Source: Saccoglossus kowalevskii (lineage: Eukaryota; Hemichordata; Enteropneusta; Harrimaniidae). From it: a stretch of DNA of 12,646 bases. The stretch spans positions 48,864 through 61,509 of the forward strand of contig NW_003124908.1 in NCBI RefSeq assembly GCF_000003605.2, read 5' to 3'. A program made the position numbers and the translations under genes. The notes beneath the pieces are model-generated. The model saw nothing but the letters and a program-made list of their open reading frames with translations, was not told the DNA's origin and did no database searches. Shown piece after piece: positions 1-7,974 of this stretch. Position 1 is the stretch's first letter. Every line of letters starts with the position of its first letter.

Positions 1-321
1 CATACAGACACACTAACTGCAACGACTCCAATTGTTTGTTTCCTACACGGGAGTCGAAATGAATGCTTTAAAACATTTGTTGAGAACACCAGACTGGTTG
101 AAACTTTTTTTTCAAATCGCATTTCTTCATTGTGAGGATGTTCGTGAGTTGACATTGCTATTTTCCTGGGAAACCTCCACAACTGGAAAATTACCAAGGA
201 TCAACAAGGGGGACTACGACAACATTCGATGTTTTAAAATACACGTACATAATATACTATTTGAATTACGTTTCCGGTGTTCTATTACAGCTAAAATACC
301 AGCCATTAATAACATATAGAT
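1..321. other. AT-rich DNA without a recognisable gene
   Basis: A reading frame without stops runs through about 32-319 on the plus strand. Its only upstream start is a TTG, and the first ATG is at 59. The translation shows no domain, signal peptide or membrane pattern I recognise, and no splice sites frame it convincingly. A 7-bp inverted repeat (23-29 with 50-56, CGACTCC and GGAGTCG) could form a small hairpin. I treat the stretch as non-coding, although an unrecognised exon cannot be excluded. Confidence 0.4.
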
Positions 322-482
322 ATTAAAGCGGGACAGTCGTCACCTACGCACGCGTCAGATGGCCATAGCGCGTCATTGTTTACAAACAAGCGTCTACCCA
401 TGAGCCTTTGCGTTTATAGCGTGTGTTGTTGTCGTCGCTTGGGACTCATTTCCCGCGCGTGCGCAGGTGACGACCCTCTAAT
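322..482. mobile_element. Candidate MITE with CpG-rich inverted ends
   Basis: Positions 336-354 and 456-474 are inverted copies of a 19-bp sequence with a single mismatch (GTCGTCACCT then A or G at the variable base, then CGCACGCG). Outside them, ATTAAAG at 322-328 mirrors CTCTAAT at 476-482, so the element may span about 161 bp. The roughly 100-bp interior does not code. Small size, matching inverted ends and no reading frame are the usual signs of a non-autonomous DNA transposon. The ends are much richer in CpG than the surrounding DNA. The family and the exact target duplication are not identified, so the outer borders are approximate. It could also be a simple hairpin-forming locus. Confidence 0.5.
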
Positions 483-596
483 CGTAATCCAGGCTATACA
501 AATTTGACGTAGTTCCACCACGTGACAAAACGGTAGCAAATGAACACAAAATTTCGTAATTTGATTGAACCAAAATTTACATGAGAAGTGTTGTCG

Positions 597-610
597 TGTA
601 CAATTGTACA
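597..610. repeat. 14-bp perfect palindrome
   Basis: TGTACAATTGTACA equals its own reverse complement. It stands alone, with no second copy nearby and no associated promoter. It could be a dimeric protein-binding site or chance in AT-rich DNA. Confidence 0.4.
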
Positions 611-744
611 AGTGTGTAAGTGACAATAATAATAATCCGATAATCAGTATGCACGATTTCAACATTAAACTAATCCTGTCTGTGGATCACCATGACCAAA
701 TGAATTAATATGCAAATTATTCAATTATTATGCATAGTATTAGG

Positions 745-956
745 TACTGTAAAGGGGGTAATTATTCACTGGGTTTTAATTTAGCTTATTTCGCTGACTG
801 GAAAAAAGCGCTAAATTAAAACACAGTGAATATGTAAAATTTAGCATAGAACACATTATCTAAATGATAAAACCGTGAATTTAAAACCCACTGAATATGC
901 CTGAAATGGTAAATCAGTGAAATTTAAACCCAGTGAAAATTAGTCATTTTACAGTA
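745..956. mobile_element. MITE with CTGTAAA terminal inverted repeats and TA flanks
   Basis: The left end (747-783) starts CTGTAAA and contains TTCACTGGGTTT followed by AATTT. The right end (920-954) is its imperfect inverse, ending TTTACAG with AAACCCAGTGAA inside. TA dinucleotides at 745-746 and 955-956 flank both ends, as expected for a TA target-site duplication. The interior is AT-rich and does not code. A motif resembling TTAAAACCCACTGAAT occurs about three times on the plus strand (near 812-830, 879-897 and 921-938), so the right half looks built from copies of the terminal motif. Size, ends and TA flanks fit a non-autonomous element mobilised by a DNA transposase. Families with similar CTGTAAA ends are, as I recall, common in marine invertebrates, but I cannot name this one. 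Confidence 0.75.
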
Positions 957-1130
957 TGTGTATTGTTACATACGCACATGTACCAAGTTTCATTTAATAC
1001 AATGATAAAAATTGGAGGAAATCTGAAAAAATATATAAAAATAGAAATTAGGTATTATTATTGATGTACATAATCGCAATACTAATTAGGTCATCGCATT
1101 ATCCTAGAGTGACTGTCATGTTTACGCGGA

Positions 1131-1150
1131 CCCCCCCCCCCCGCCGCCGC
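1131..1150. repeat. C12 homopolymer followed by GCC triplets
   Basis: Twelve consecutive C residues (1131-1142) run into GCCGCCGC. This is low-complexity sequence prone to length variation and to sequencing error. A second C9 run lies at 1352-1360, next to ATATATACATACATAC. Confidence 0.9.
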
Positions 1151-1719
1151 TGTCGGAGATTATATGTTTGCTTCACGCAATATACAGTGTGCAATACACA
1201 TTTATTTCCCACCTAAGCTTAATGGACATCTGTTCACGCATGACTCATCGTGTGCCATCAAGGCTTCATCACTGAAAACAGTCTCTTTATATCATACATA
1301 CTCAATTTTGTAATAACGTACTCTACCACTAACTGCGGCGTAAGTAACTCACCCCCCCCCATATATACATACATACTATGCATTTTAAGGCGAATGAAGC
1401 AAAGAGTAAACCAGGTCAGCTGTGATTGACATAACCATCACACGACAGATCAACCATACACTGGAAGTGACATGCTGTCTAAGACAGCCATACTTTGGCA
1501 ATATGCTTTGTACAAAAATGTGAACATACCTTAGGCTTCAGACGGGTCCTTGGCCGAACACCTTGTTCTTGACAGACTGATTATGTTCGAACGAGTTGAC
1601 CTCGTGGTACGCGTGGCCTTTTTAAATGACCTCTTACAGGACACGAAATCAGTGTGCACGATGCAGAAAAAATGATTTAAGATATAAATATATTCTCCAG
1701 TTCTGAATTAATTTATTAT

Positions 1720-1989
1720 CACGTGACCGCCCAAATTACGTCAACGATATCTCTTACACATCCACTTTACTTAAGTCGATTCTTCCTAATACTTGCTTAA
1801 CCGTGGTGCAATCAAATAAATCAGTTTCAAGAGTGTTCATAAGTTTGAAATAGTATATCTTGATTAAAACAGTATGATATTATATAATAAATACCTTGTT
1901 TTGGCAGTAGATATAACAGTATTAATTCGGTGAAACGCTAGTGCACGTGTGATTGGAATTATGTATCTAGGTAAAACCGGGCGCATGCG
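1720..1989. promoter_or_regulatory. Possible promoter-like motif cluster
   Basis: CACGTGAC (1720-1727) is an E-box of the USF/TFEB type. TTACGTCA (1736-1743) is one base from the CRE palindrome TGACGTCA. GCGCATGCG (1981-1989) matches the core of the NRF-1 motif. Finding three such motifs within 270 bp of AT-rich DNA hints at a promoter, perhaps for a leftward transcript whose first exon would end at the minus-strand donor AAG|GTATGT near 1523-1531. No TATA box, initiator or conserved exon confirms this. Short motifs occur by chance, and E-boxes also occur elsewhere in the window. Confidence 0.2.
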
Positions 1990-2015
1990 TATTACGTTAT
2001 TTGTCTGTGTTCTTT

Positions 2016-2245
2016 ATGCAATATGGACGAGAGATAATATTGTTGTTGGATATATATCTATGATTAAATACATTAAGATTTGTCAAACTGATAACACTGT
2101 TTTTGATGAAACAATGTAATTACTGCATGTATTTGTAGTTTGCTGTTTTCATCGAACAAACTCAGTTATGCAAACATATTAATTCATCATAATGTACCTG
2201 CTATCAAATGATTAAAACAAAATATTTGTTTCGTCCATATTGCAT
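2016..2245. repeat. 15-bp perfect inverted repeat, 200-bp spacer
   Basis: ATGCAATATGGACGA (2016-2030) is repeated in exact inverse at 2231-2245. The homology does not extend outward, and inward it decays at once to AT-rich similarity. The interior is non-coding AT-rich DNA. It may be a decayed small inverted-repeat element, but there is no clear target duplication and chance is possible for a window this long. Confidence 0.35.
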
Positions 2246-2851
2246 CTGTATTTTGTTTCATACTGTATTGTTATTCTGTTACTCATTCCATGTTCGATAC
2301 TGAATAGACGAGACACGTGTTAGGATAGCGACATCACGTTCGCTCATTCGGTTCACACGTCGTTGCACTATTGTTTAGAATCAACAACTTGCATGTATAG
2401 GGTGGAGATTATAAACATAGAGGAATTTGATAAATCGATTGTTTACTTATTGTATTTAGTAGTGGCGACTTTGCAAGGCTTTAACCGTGAAACACATCTT
2501 TGGTAAACACGTGATCGTGCCAACGACTGCATCGATTGGCTGGTCGCATGGTTACTCTGCCACACCTTAGAGAGTTCACTATTAATATGGAGTTTGTAAA
2601 CCTTTGGTAAGGGGAGAGAACGAGACGCCCTATTCATGACACACGACACAATTTCAGGGAAAGCACTTCACTGCTTTCCATAACAATATTTTACTCGCAA
2701 TGCTGCCCTCAGCGATCATATTCAGTCCGCGAATCAAACAGAAGACCAAACTAGTAAACATGGATGGCAAGTAGATAAACGCGTATTTATGACGAGGCCC
2801 GTATGTCATATATCAATACAATCGATTTACATTTATACTATGCAAAAACAA

Positions 2852-3140
2852 ATTGGACCATCTCAAATTTTTCTGCCCACCATATGTCAGATTTTACCAT
2901 CTCAGAACAAGTTCTGCCCATCATAAGTCAGATTGGACAATCTCAAAACAGTGTCTGCCCACCGTAAGTCAGATTGAACCATATTAGAACTTTTTCTGCC
3001 CACCGTGAGTCAGATTGAACCATATCGAAACATTTTCTTCCCTCGGTAAGTCAAATTGAATCATCTCAGAACATTTTCTGCCCACCATAAGACAGATTTG
3101 ACAATCTTGAAACATATTTTGCCCACCGTAGGTGAGGCAG
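2852..3140. repeat. 41-bp minisatellite, about seven copies
   Basis: The anchor TCTGCCCACC recurs, with substitutions, at 2872, 2913, 2954, 2995, 3036, 3077 and 3118, a spacing of exactly 41 bp each time. Each unit continues with a form of GTAAGTCAGATTGAACCAT and then ATCTCAGAACATTT. Units differ from each other by several substitutions, but I see no length change, so the array is old and diverged yet has kept its period. It is not coding: 41 is not a multiple of three and stops occur. It ends about 145 bp before the mariner element and is unrelated to the 26-bp array downstream. Confidence 0.92.
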
Positions 3141-3283
3141 AAGAAGTGCTGGCATGTTTTTAAACAGAATGTTTTAGAACGTGGCGTAAGTTTGTTATAA
3201 ACATGCTTTGTTACAATCAGATCTGTATCTGAACTAATTTTGAATAAGGTATAAATAATGTAATCTTCTCATCCTTTAAAATA

Positions 3284-3317
3284 CGAGGGGCGTTCCATAA
3301 GTATTGCCCCTGACCCA
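3284..3317 (+). repeat. Mariner left terminal inverted repeat
   Basis: 34 bp starting CGAGGGGCGTTCCATAAG directly after the TA at 3282-3283. It pairs with 4270-4303 at 29 of 34 positions. Confidence 0.93.
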
Positions 3318-3450
3318 CTTTCAGTTGTCAGATCTAGATGAAATTTTGCAAGTGTAATGATTTACATCTCTATGGGTTATGTTGCAAAAAACAGCTCTGA
3401 ACTACTTGTGGTTTCTGATTTACAGGTGTTTAAACTGAGTCAGGTGTGAA

Positions 3451-4230
3451 ATGAAGCCAGTTGAGTGTCCGTTTTTTTGTATTTGAAAGGACGCTCACCA
3501 AAGGAGACTTGAAAAGAAAGGAACTTATGGTGATGATGCCCCATCATATGATCTTGTAAAACACTGGCATCGTGAATTCAATCATGGCCGGAAATCTGTG
3601 GAAACAGCTTCCAGACCTGGTCTTCCCTCTTCTGCCATTGCTGGGGCATCTGTCCGTCAAGTTGAGGCAGCCATTTTGGAAGATCCACGCATTACTGTTC
3701 GCCAAATAGCCCAAGAGGTCAAGATTAGTACCCGGTCTGTGGAAACTATCCTTTTGCATATGCATAAGGTGTCCGTTGGCAAGATCATGCTCACAGTCTT
3801 CTGGGACCAGGACGGAGTAGTGCTGACAGATTTCTTGGCAAAGGGTACCACAATTACAGGAGCTTATTACGCTTCAAATTTGACGAAATTAAAAGAAGCT
3901 ATCAAAATCAAGAGGCGGGGCAAGATCAGCAAAGGTATCCTCCTCCTGCAGGACGCTCTGGTCCAAAACTCGCATGTCGCCAGATCAGAAGCACGGGCAT
4001 GTGGCTATGAAATCCTCCCCCGTCGCTCTCCTGACATTGCATCCTCTGACTTTCATCTCTTACCAGCCATGAAGTTATTTTTGAAAGGAAAGCGTTTCCA
4101 AGATGATGCAGCCTTGATTTCTGAAGTTACGACGTGGTTGGAGGATCAACCTGGGGTTGGTGTCCAGAGCTGCATTAAACGATTGGAGAAATGCATAGCT
4201 CTGGGTGGTTCCTATGTAGAAAAAGACTAA
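3451..4230 (+). pseudogene. Mariner transposase pseudogene
   Basis: Mariner transposases cut and paste their element using a D,D34D catalytic triad. Here ATG 3451 opens a frame that meets TGA at codon 12 (3484-3486), then stays open to TAA at 4228-4230. The N-terminal DNA-binding half is recognisable: GDDAPSYD, KHWHREF and GRKSVE in the first helix-turn-helix, then DPRITVRQIAQEV and ISTRSVE in the second. After MHKVS the frame jumps straight to VGKIMLTVFWD (junction about 3774/3775). This skips roughly 75 residues of a normal mariner, including the linker and the first catalytic Asp (GDETW region). The second Asp survives in LLQD (3952-3954), though the following Asn is missing. The third survives in SSDFHLL (4048-4050). 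Only 31 residues separate them instead of 34. The C-terminus GGSYVEKD is typical. Total 259 codons versus about 345. All length changes are in frame. Almost certainly inactive. Confidence 0.93.
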
Positions 4231-4269
4231 TAACTCTGCCAAGTTTCATTAACCTCCTGCTATGGGAAA

Positions 4270-4303
4270 TGGATCAGGGACATTACTTATTGAACGCCCC
4301 TTG
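4270..4303 (-). repeat. Mariner right terminal inverted repeat
   Basis: 34 bp ending GAACGCCCCTTG just before the TA at 4304-4305. It is the imperfect inverse of 3284-3317, with five mismatches. Confidence 0.93.
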
Positions 4304-5518
4304 TAAGCGTTTGGCAATGTTCCGATCATGAACTCATATAGCGTAAACTTGTATAATTTTGTTGGAGTCAGTGTGCATACTCATCATTGGTCACGTTTTT
4401 AAGGGATGTATATGGATACAGACATTTCTTGCTATGAACGACATGTCTGTCATACTGGATGCAACAACTCGCATTATCTGTTTTTTAGTTTCTCGTGGTG
4501 ACGCTGTTTTCAGATATCTCGTGGTAGCACTGTTGTATGATATGATGGTGGCACCATTGGTGGCACTGTTGTCTAGTATCTCGTGATAGCACTGTTGCCT
4601 TATATCTCGTGATAGCACTGTTGCCTAGTATCTCGTGGTGCCACTGTTGTCTAGTATTTCGTGGTAGAACTGTTGTATAGTGTCTCGTGGTGGAACTGTT
4701 GCCTTATATCTCGTGGTGGCACTGTTGCCTAGTGTCTCGTGGTGACACTGTTGCCTAGTATCTCGTGCAGGTACTGTCTAGTATCTCATGATGGCAGTGT
4801 TGTCTAGTATCTCCTGGTGGCACTGTTGTCTAGTATCTCCTGGTGGCAATATTATCTAGTATCTCGTATTGGCACTGTTGTCTAGTATCTCGTATTGACA
4901 CTGTTGTCTCGTATCTCCTGGTGGCACTGCTGTCTAGTATCTCCTTGTGGCACTGTTGTCTTATATCTCCTGGTGGCACTGCTGTCTAGTATCTCGTACT
5001 GGCACTGTTGTCTAGTATCTCCTGCTGGCACTGTTGTCTAGTATTTCGGACTAGCACTGTTGTCTAGTATCTCATGATGGCAGTGTTGTCTAGTATCTCA
5101 TGGTGGCACTGTTGTCTACTATCTCGTGGTGGCACTGTTGTCTAGTATCTCGTGGTGGCACTGTTGTCTTATATCTCCTGCTGGCACTGTTGTCTAGTAT
5201 CTCCTGCTGGCACTGTTGTCTAGTATCTCCTGGTGGCACTATTGTCTAGTATCTCCTGGTTGCACTGTTGTCTAGTATCTCCTGGAGGCACCATTATCTA
5301 GTATCTCGTGGTGGCACTGTTGTCTAGTATTTCGTGGTTGCACTGTTGTCTAGTATATCCTGGTGGAACTAATATCTAGTATCTCATATTGGCACTGTTG
5401 TCTAGTATCCCCTTGTGGCACTGTTGTCTAGTATCTCTTGGTGGCACTGTTGTTCAGTATCCCTTGGTGGCACTGTTGTCTAGTATCTCCTGGTGGCACT
5501 GTTGTCTAGTATCTCCTG

Positions 5519-5752
5519 GTGGCACAGTTGTTTAGTATCTCCTGATGGCACTGTTGTCTCGTATCTCCTGCTGGCACTGTTGTCTGGTATCTTCTTGTGG
5601 CACAGTTGTCTAGTAATTCCTGGTGGCACTGTTGTCTAGTATCTCCTTGTGGCACAGTTGTTTAGTATCTCCTGATGGCACTGTTGTCTCGTATCTCCTG
5701 CTGGCACTGTTGTCTGGTATCTTCTTGTGGCACAGTTGTCTAGTAATTCCTG
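5519..5752. repeat. 130-bp higher-order block (five units), duplicated
   Basis: Positions 5519-5622 and 5649-5752 are identical by eye and offset by 130 bp, five 26-bp units. Private markers make the block recognisable: CACAGTTGTTTAG, TCTCGTAT, TCTTCTTGTGG and TAGTAATTCC. A third partial copy carrying the TCTTCTTGTGG and TAGTAATTCC markers lies near 5821-5855. Confidence 0.9.
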
Positions 5753-5876
5753 ATGGCACTGTTGTCTAGTATCTCCTGGTGGCACTGTTGTCTAGTATCT
5801 CCTAGTGGCACTGTTGTCTGGTATCTTCTTGTGGCACAGTTGTCTAGTAATTCCTGGTGGCACTGTTGTCTAGTAT

Positions 5877-6080
5877 CTCCTGGTGGCACTATTGTCTAGT
5901 ATCTCCTTGTGGCACTTGTCTAGTATCTCATGTTGGCACTGTTGTCTGGTATCTCATGTTGGCACTGTTGTCTAGTATCTCCTGGTGGCACTATTGTCTA
6001 GTATCTCCTTGTGGCACTTGTCTAGTATCTCATGTTGGCACTGTTGTCTAGTATCTCATGTTGGCACTGTTGTCTGGTAT
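5877..6080. repeat. 102-bp higher-order block (26+24+26+26), two tandem copies
   Basis: 5877-5978 and 5979-6080 each consist of a CTCCTGG unit with CACTATTG, a 24-bp CTCCTTG unit, and two CTCATGTT units. They differ only in which CTCATGTT unit ends TCTGGTAT rather than TCTAGTAT. Because 102 is a multiple of three, the same 34-residue pattern is read twice in one frame. I regard this as accidental. Confidence 0.9.
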
Positions 6081-6095
6081 CTCGTGGTGGCACTG

Positions 6096-6339
6096 TTGTC
6101 TAGTATCTCATGTTGGCACTGTTGTCTGGTATCTCCTGGTGGCACTTGTCTAGTATCTCATGTTGGCACTGTTGTCTAGTATCTCATGTTGGCACTGTTG
6201 TCTAGTATCTCCTTGTGGCACTTGTCTAGTATCTCATGTTGGCACTGTTGTCTGGTATCTCATGTTGGCACTGTTGTCTAGTATCTCCTGGTGGCACTAT
6301 TGTCTAGTATCTCCTTGTGGCACTTGTCTAGTATCTCCT
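6096..6339. repeat. Segment duplicated exactly at 6474-6717
   Basis: About 244 bp, from 6096 to 6339, match 6474-6717 without a difference that I can see. The offset is 378 bp, or fifteen units (nine of 26 bp and six of 24 bp). The copies include the same order of 24- and 26-bp variants, so this is block duplication rather than independent convergence. Identity over this length suggests a recent event. Confidence 0.88.
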
Positions 6340-6360
6340 GATGGCACTGTTGTCTGGTAT

Positions 6361-6534
6361 CTCCTGGTGGCACTTGTCTAGTATCTCATGTTGGCACTGT
6401 TGTCTGGTATCTCCTTGTGGCACTTGTCTAGTATCTCATGTTGGCACTGTTGTCTGGTATCTCCTGGTGGCACTTGTCTAGTATCTCATGTTGGCACTGT
6501 TGTCTGGTATCTCCTGGTGGCACTTGTCTAGTAT
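6361..6534. repeat. 50-bp dimers (24+26) within the array
   Basis: A 24-bp unit (CTCCTGG or CTCCTTG form, with CACTTGTC) alternates with a 26-bp CTCATGTT unit ending TCTGGTAT. Dimers start at 6361, 6411 and 6461, and a further 24-bp unit follows at 6511. The 24-bp form lacks two bases of CACTGTTGTC. Confidence 0.9.
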
Positions 6535-6840
6535 CTCATGTTGGCACTGTTGTCTAGTATCTCATGTTGGCACTGTTGTCTAGTATCTCCTTGTGGCACT
6601 TGTCTAGTATCTCATGTTGGCACTGTTGTCTGGTATCTCATGTTGGCACTGTTGTCTAGTATCTCCTGGTGGCACTATTGTCTAGTATCTCCTTGTGGCA
6701 CTTGTCTAGTATCTCCTTGTGGCACTTGTCTAGTATCTCATGTTGGCACTGTTGTCTAGTATCTCATGTTGGCACTGTTGTCTGGTATCTCGTGGTGGCA
6801 CTGTTGTCTAGTATCTCATGTTGGCACTGTTGTCTGGTAT

Positions 6841-7022
6841 CTCCTGGTGGCACTGTTGTCTAGTATCTCATGTTGGCACTGTTGTCTGGTATCTCCTGGT
6901 GGCACTGTTGTCTAGTATCTCATGTTGGCACTGTTGTCTGGTATCTCCTGGTGGCACTGTTGTCTAGTATCTCATGTTGGCACTGTTGTCTGGTATCTCC
7001 TGGTGGCACTGTTGTCTAGTAT
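6841..7022. repeat. 52-bp dimers (26+26) within the array
   Basis: A CTCCTGG unit ending TCTAGTAT alternates strictly with a CTCATGTT unit ending TCTGGTAT, giving three and a half dimers. The array then changes abruptly to diverged units at 7023 (CTCCGGG, TAGTTTCC). Confidence 0.9.
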
Positions 7023-7200
7023 CTCCGGGTGGCACTGTTGCCTAGTTTCCCCCTGGTGACACCGTTGCCTAGTACCTCGTGGTGACACTGTCGTCTGGTA
7101 TCTCATGGTGGAACTGTTGTCTAGTATCTCCTGGTGGCACTGTTGTCTAGTATCTTGTGTTGGCACTGTTGTCTAGTATTTCGTGCTGGCACTGTTGTCT

Positions 7201-7460
7201 AGTATCTCGTGGTGGAACTGTTGTCTAGTACCTGCTGGTGACATTGTTGTCTAGTATCTTGTGTTTGCACTGTTGTCTGGTATTTCGTTCTGGCACTGTT
7301 GTCTAGTATCTCGTGGTGGAACTGTTGTCTAGTATCTCGTGGTGGAACTGTTGTCTAGTACCTGCTGGTGACATTGTTGTCTAGTATCTTGTGTTTGCAC
7401 TGTTGTCTGGTTTTTCGTTCTGGCACTTTTGTCTAGTATCTCGTGGTGCAACTGTTGTCT
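7201..7460. repeat. Second 130-bp higher-order block, two copies
   Basis: 7201-7330 and 7331-7460 are tandem copies with three differences. Private markers are TACCTGCTGGTGACATTG, TCTTGTGTTTGCAC and TTTCGTTCTGG. The block is again five units, but its sequence is unrelated to the 130-bp block near 5519. Confidence 0.9.
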
Positions 7461-7740
7461 AGTATCTCCTGGTGACATTGTTGTCTAGTATCTCGTGGTG
7501 GAACTGTTGCCTAGTGTCTCCTGGTGGCACTGTTGTCTAGTATCTCCTGATGACATTGTTGTCTAGTATCTCCTCGTGGCACTGTTGTCTAGTGTCTCCT
7601 GGTGGCACTGGTGCCTAGTATCCCCTGGTGGCACTGTTGTCTAGTATCTCGTGGTGGAACTGTTGTCTAGTATCTCGTGGTGGCACTGTTGTCTAGTATC
7701 TCGTGTTGGCACTGTTGTTTAGTATCTCCTGGTGACATTG

Positions 7741-7974
7741 TTGTCTAGTATCTCGTGGTAGAACTGTTGCCTAGTGTCTCCTGGTGTCACTGTTGCCTAG
7801 TGTCTCCTGGTGTCACTGTTGTCTAGTATCTCGTGGTAGAACTGTTGCCTAGTGTCTCCTGGTGTCACTGTTGCCTAGTGTCTCCTGGTGTCACTGTTGT
7901 CTAGTATCTCGTGGTAGAACTGTTGCCTAGTGTCTCCTGGTGTCACTGTTGCCTAGTGTCTCCTGGTGTCATTG
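7741..7974. repeat. 78-bp higher-order block (three units), three copies
   Basis: CTCGTGGTAGAACTG recurs at 7752, 7830 and 7908. Each copy is followed by two units with the private form CTCCTGGTGTCACTG and TAGTGT endings. The three copies (7741, 7819 and 7897) are nearly identical; the last has CATTG in place of CACTG. Confidence 0.9.

Larger units (their letters stand above)
957..2851. other. Long AT-rich stretch with no supported gene
   Basis: No convincing coding exon is visible on either strand. Visible items are a C12 run at 1131-1142 followed by GCC triplets, a C9 run at 1352-1360 beside ATATATACATACATAC, a cluster of transcription-factor-like motifs (1720-1743 and 1981-1989) and a 15-bp inverted repeat (2016-2030 with 2231-2245). 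The minus-strand frame at 2443-2649 has no recognisable domain and I do not accept it as a gene. Confidence 0.6.
3284..4303 (+). mobile_element. Mariner-type transposon, internally deleted
   Basis: The element is 1,020 bp, flanked by TA at 3282-3283 and 4304-4305, the target duplication typical of the Tc1/mariner superfamily. Its 34-bp terminal inverted repeats (3284-3317 and 4270-4303) differ at five positions and share the core GGGGCGTTC. Between them lies a rightward transposase gene related to mariner, 3451-4230. Intact mariners are usually near 1.3 kb; the shortfall fits the internal deletion in the transposase. The premature stop and lost catalytic segment mean this copy cannot encode a working transposase, but the ends might still be recognised by an enzyme supplied by another copy. 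Confidence 0.95.

Noticed and set aside
32-319. Plus-strand frame of 95 codons at the left edge
   Set aside because: It depends on a TTG start, has no recognisable motif and lies in AT-rich DNA without flanking splice sites.
3544-3851. Minus-strand frames inside the mariner
   Set aside because: They are antisense shadows of the transposase coding sequence.
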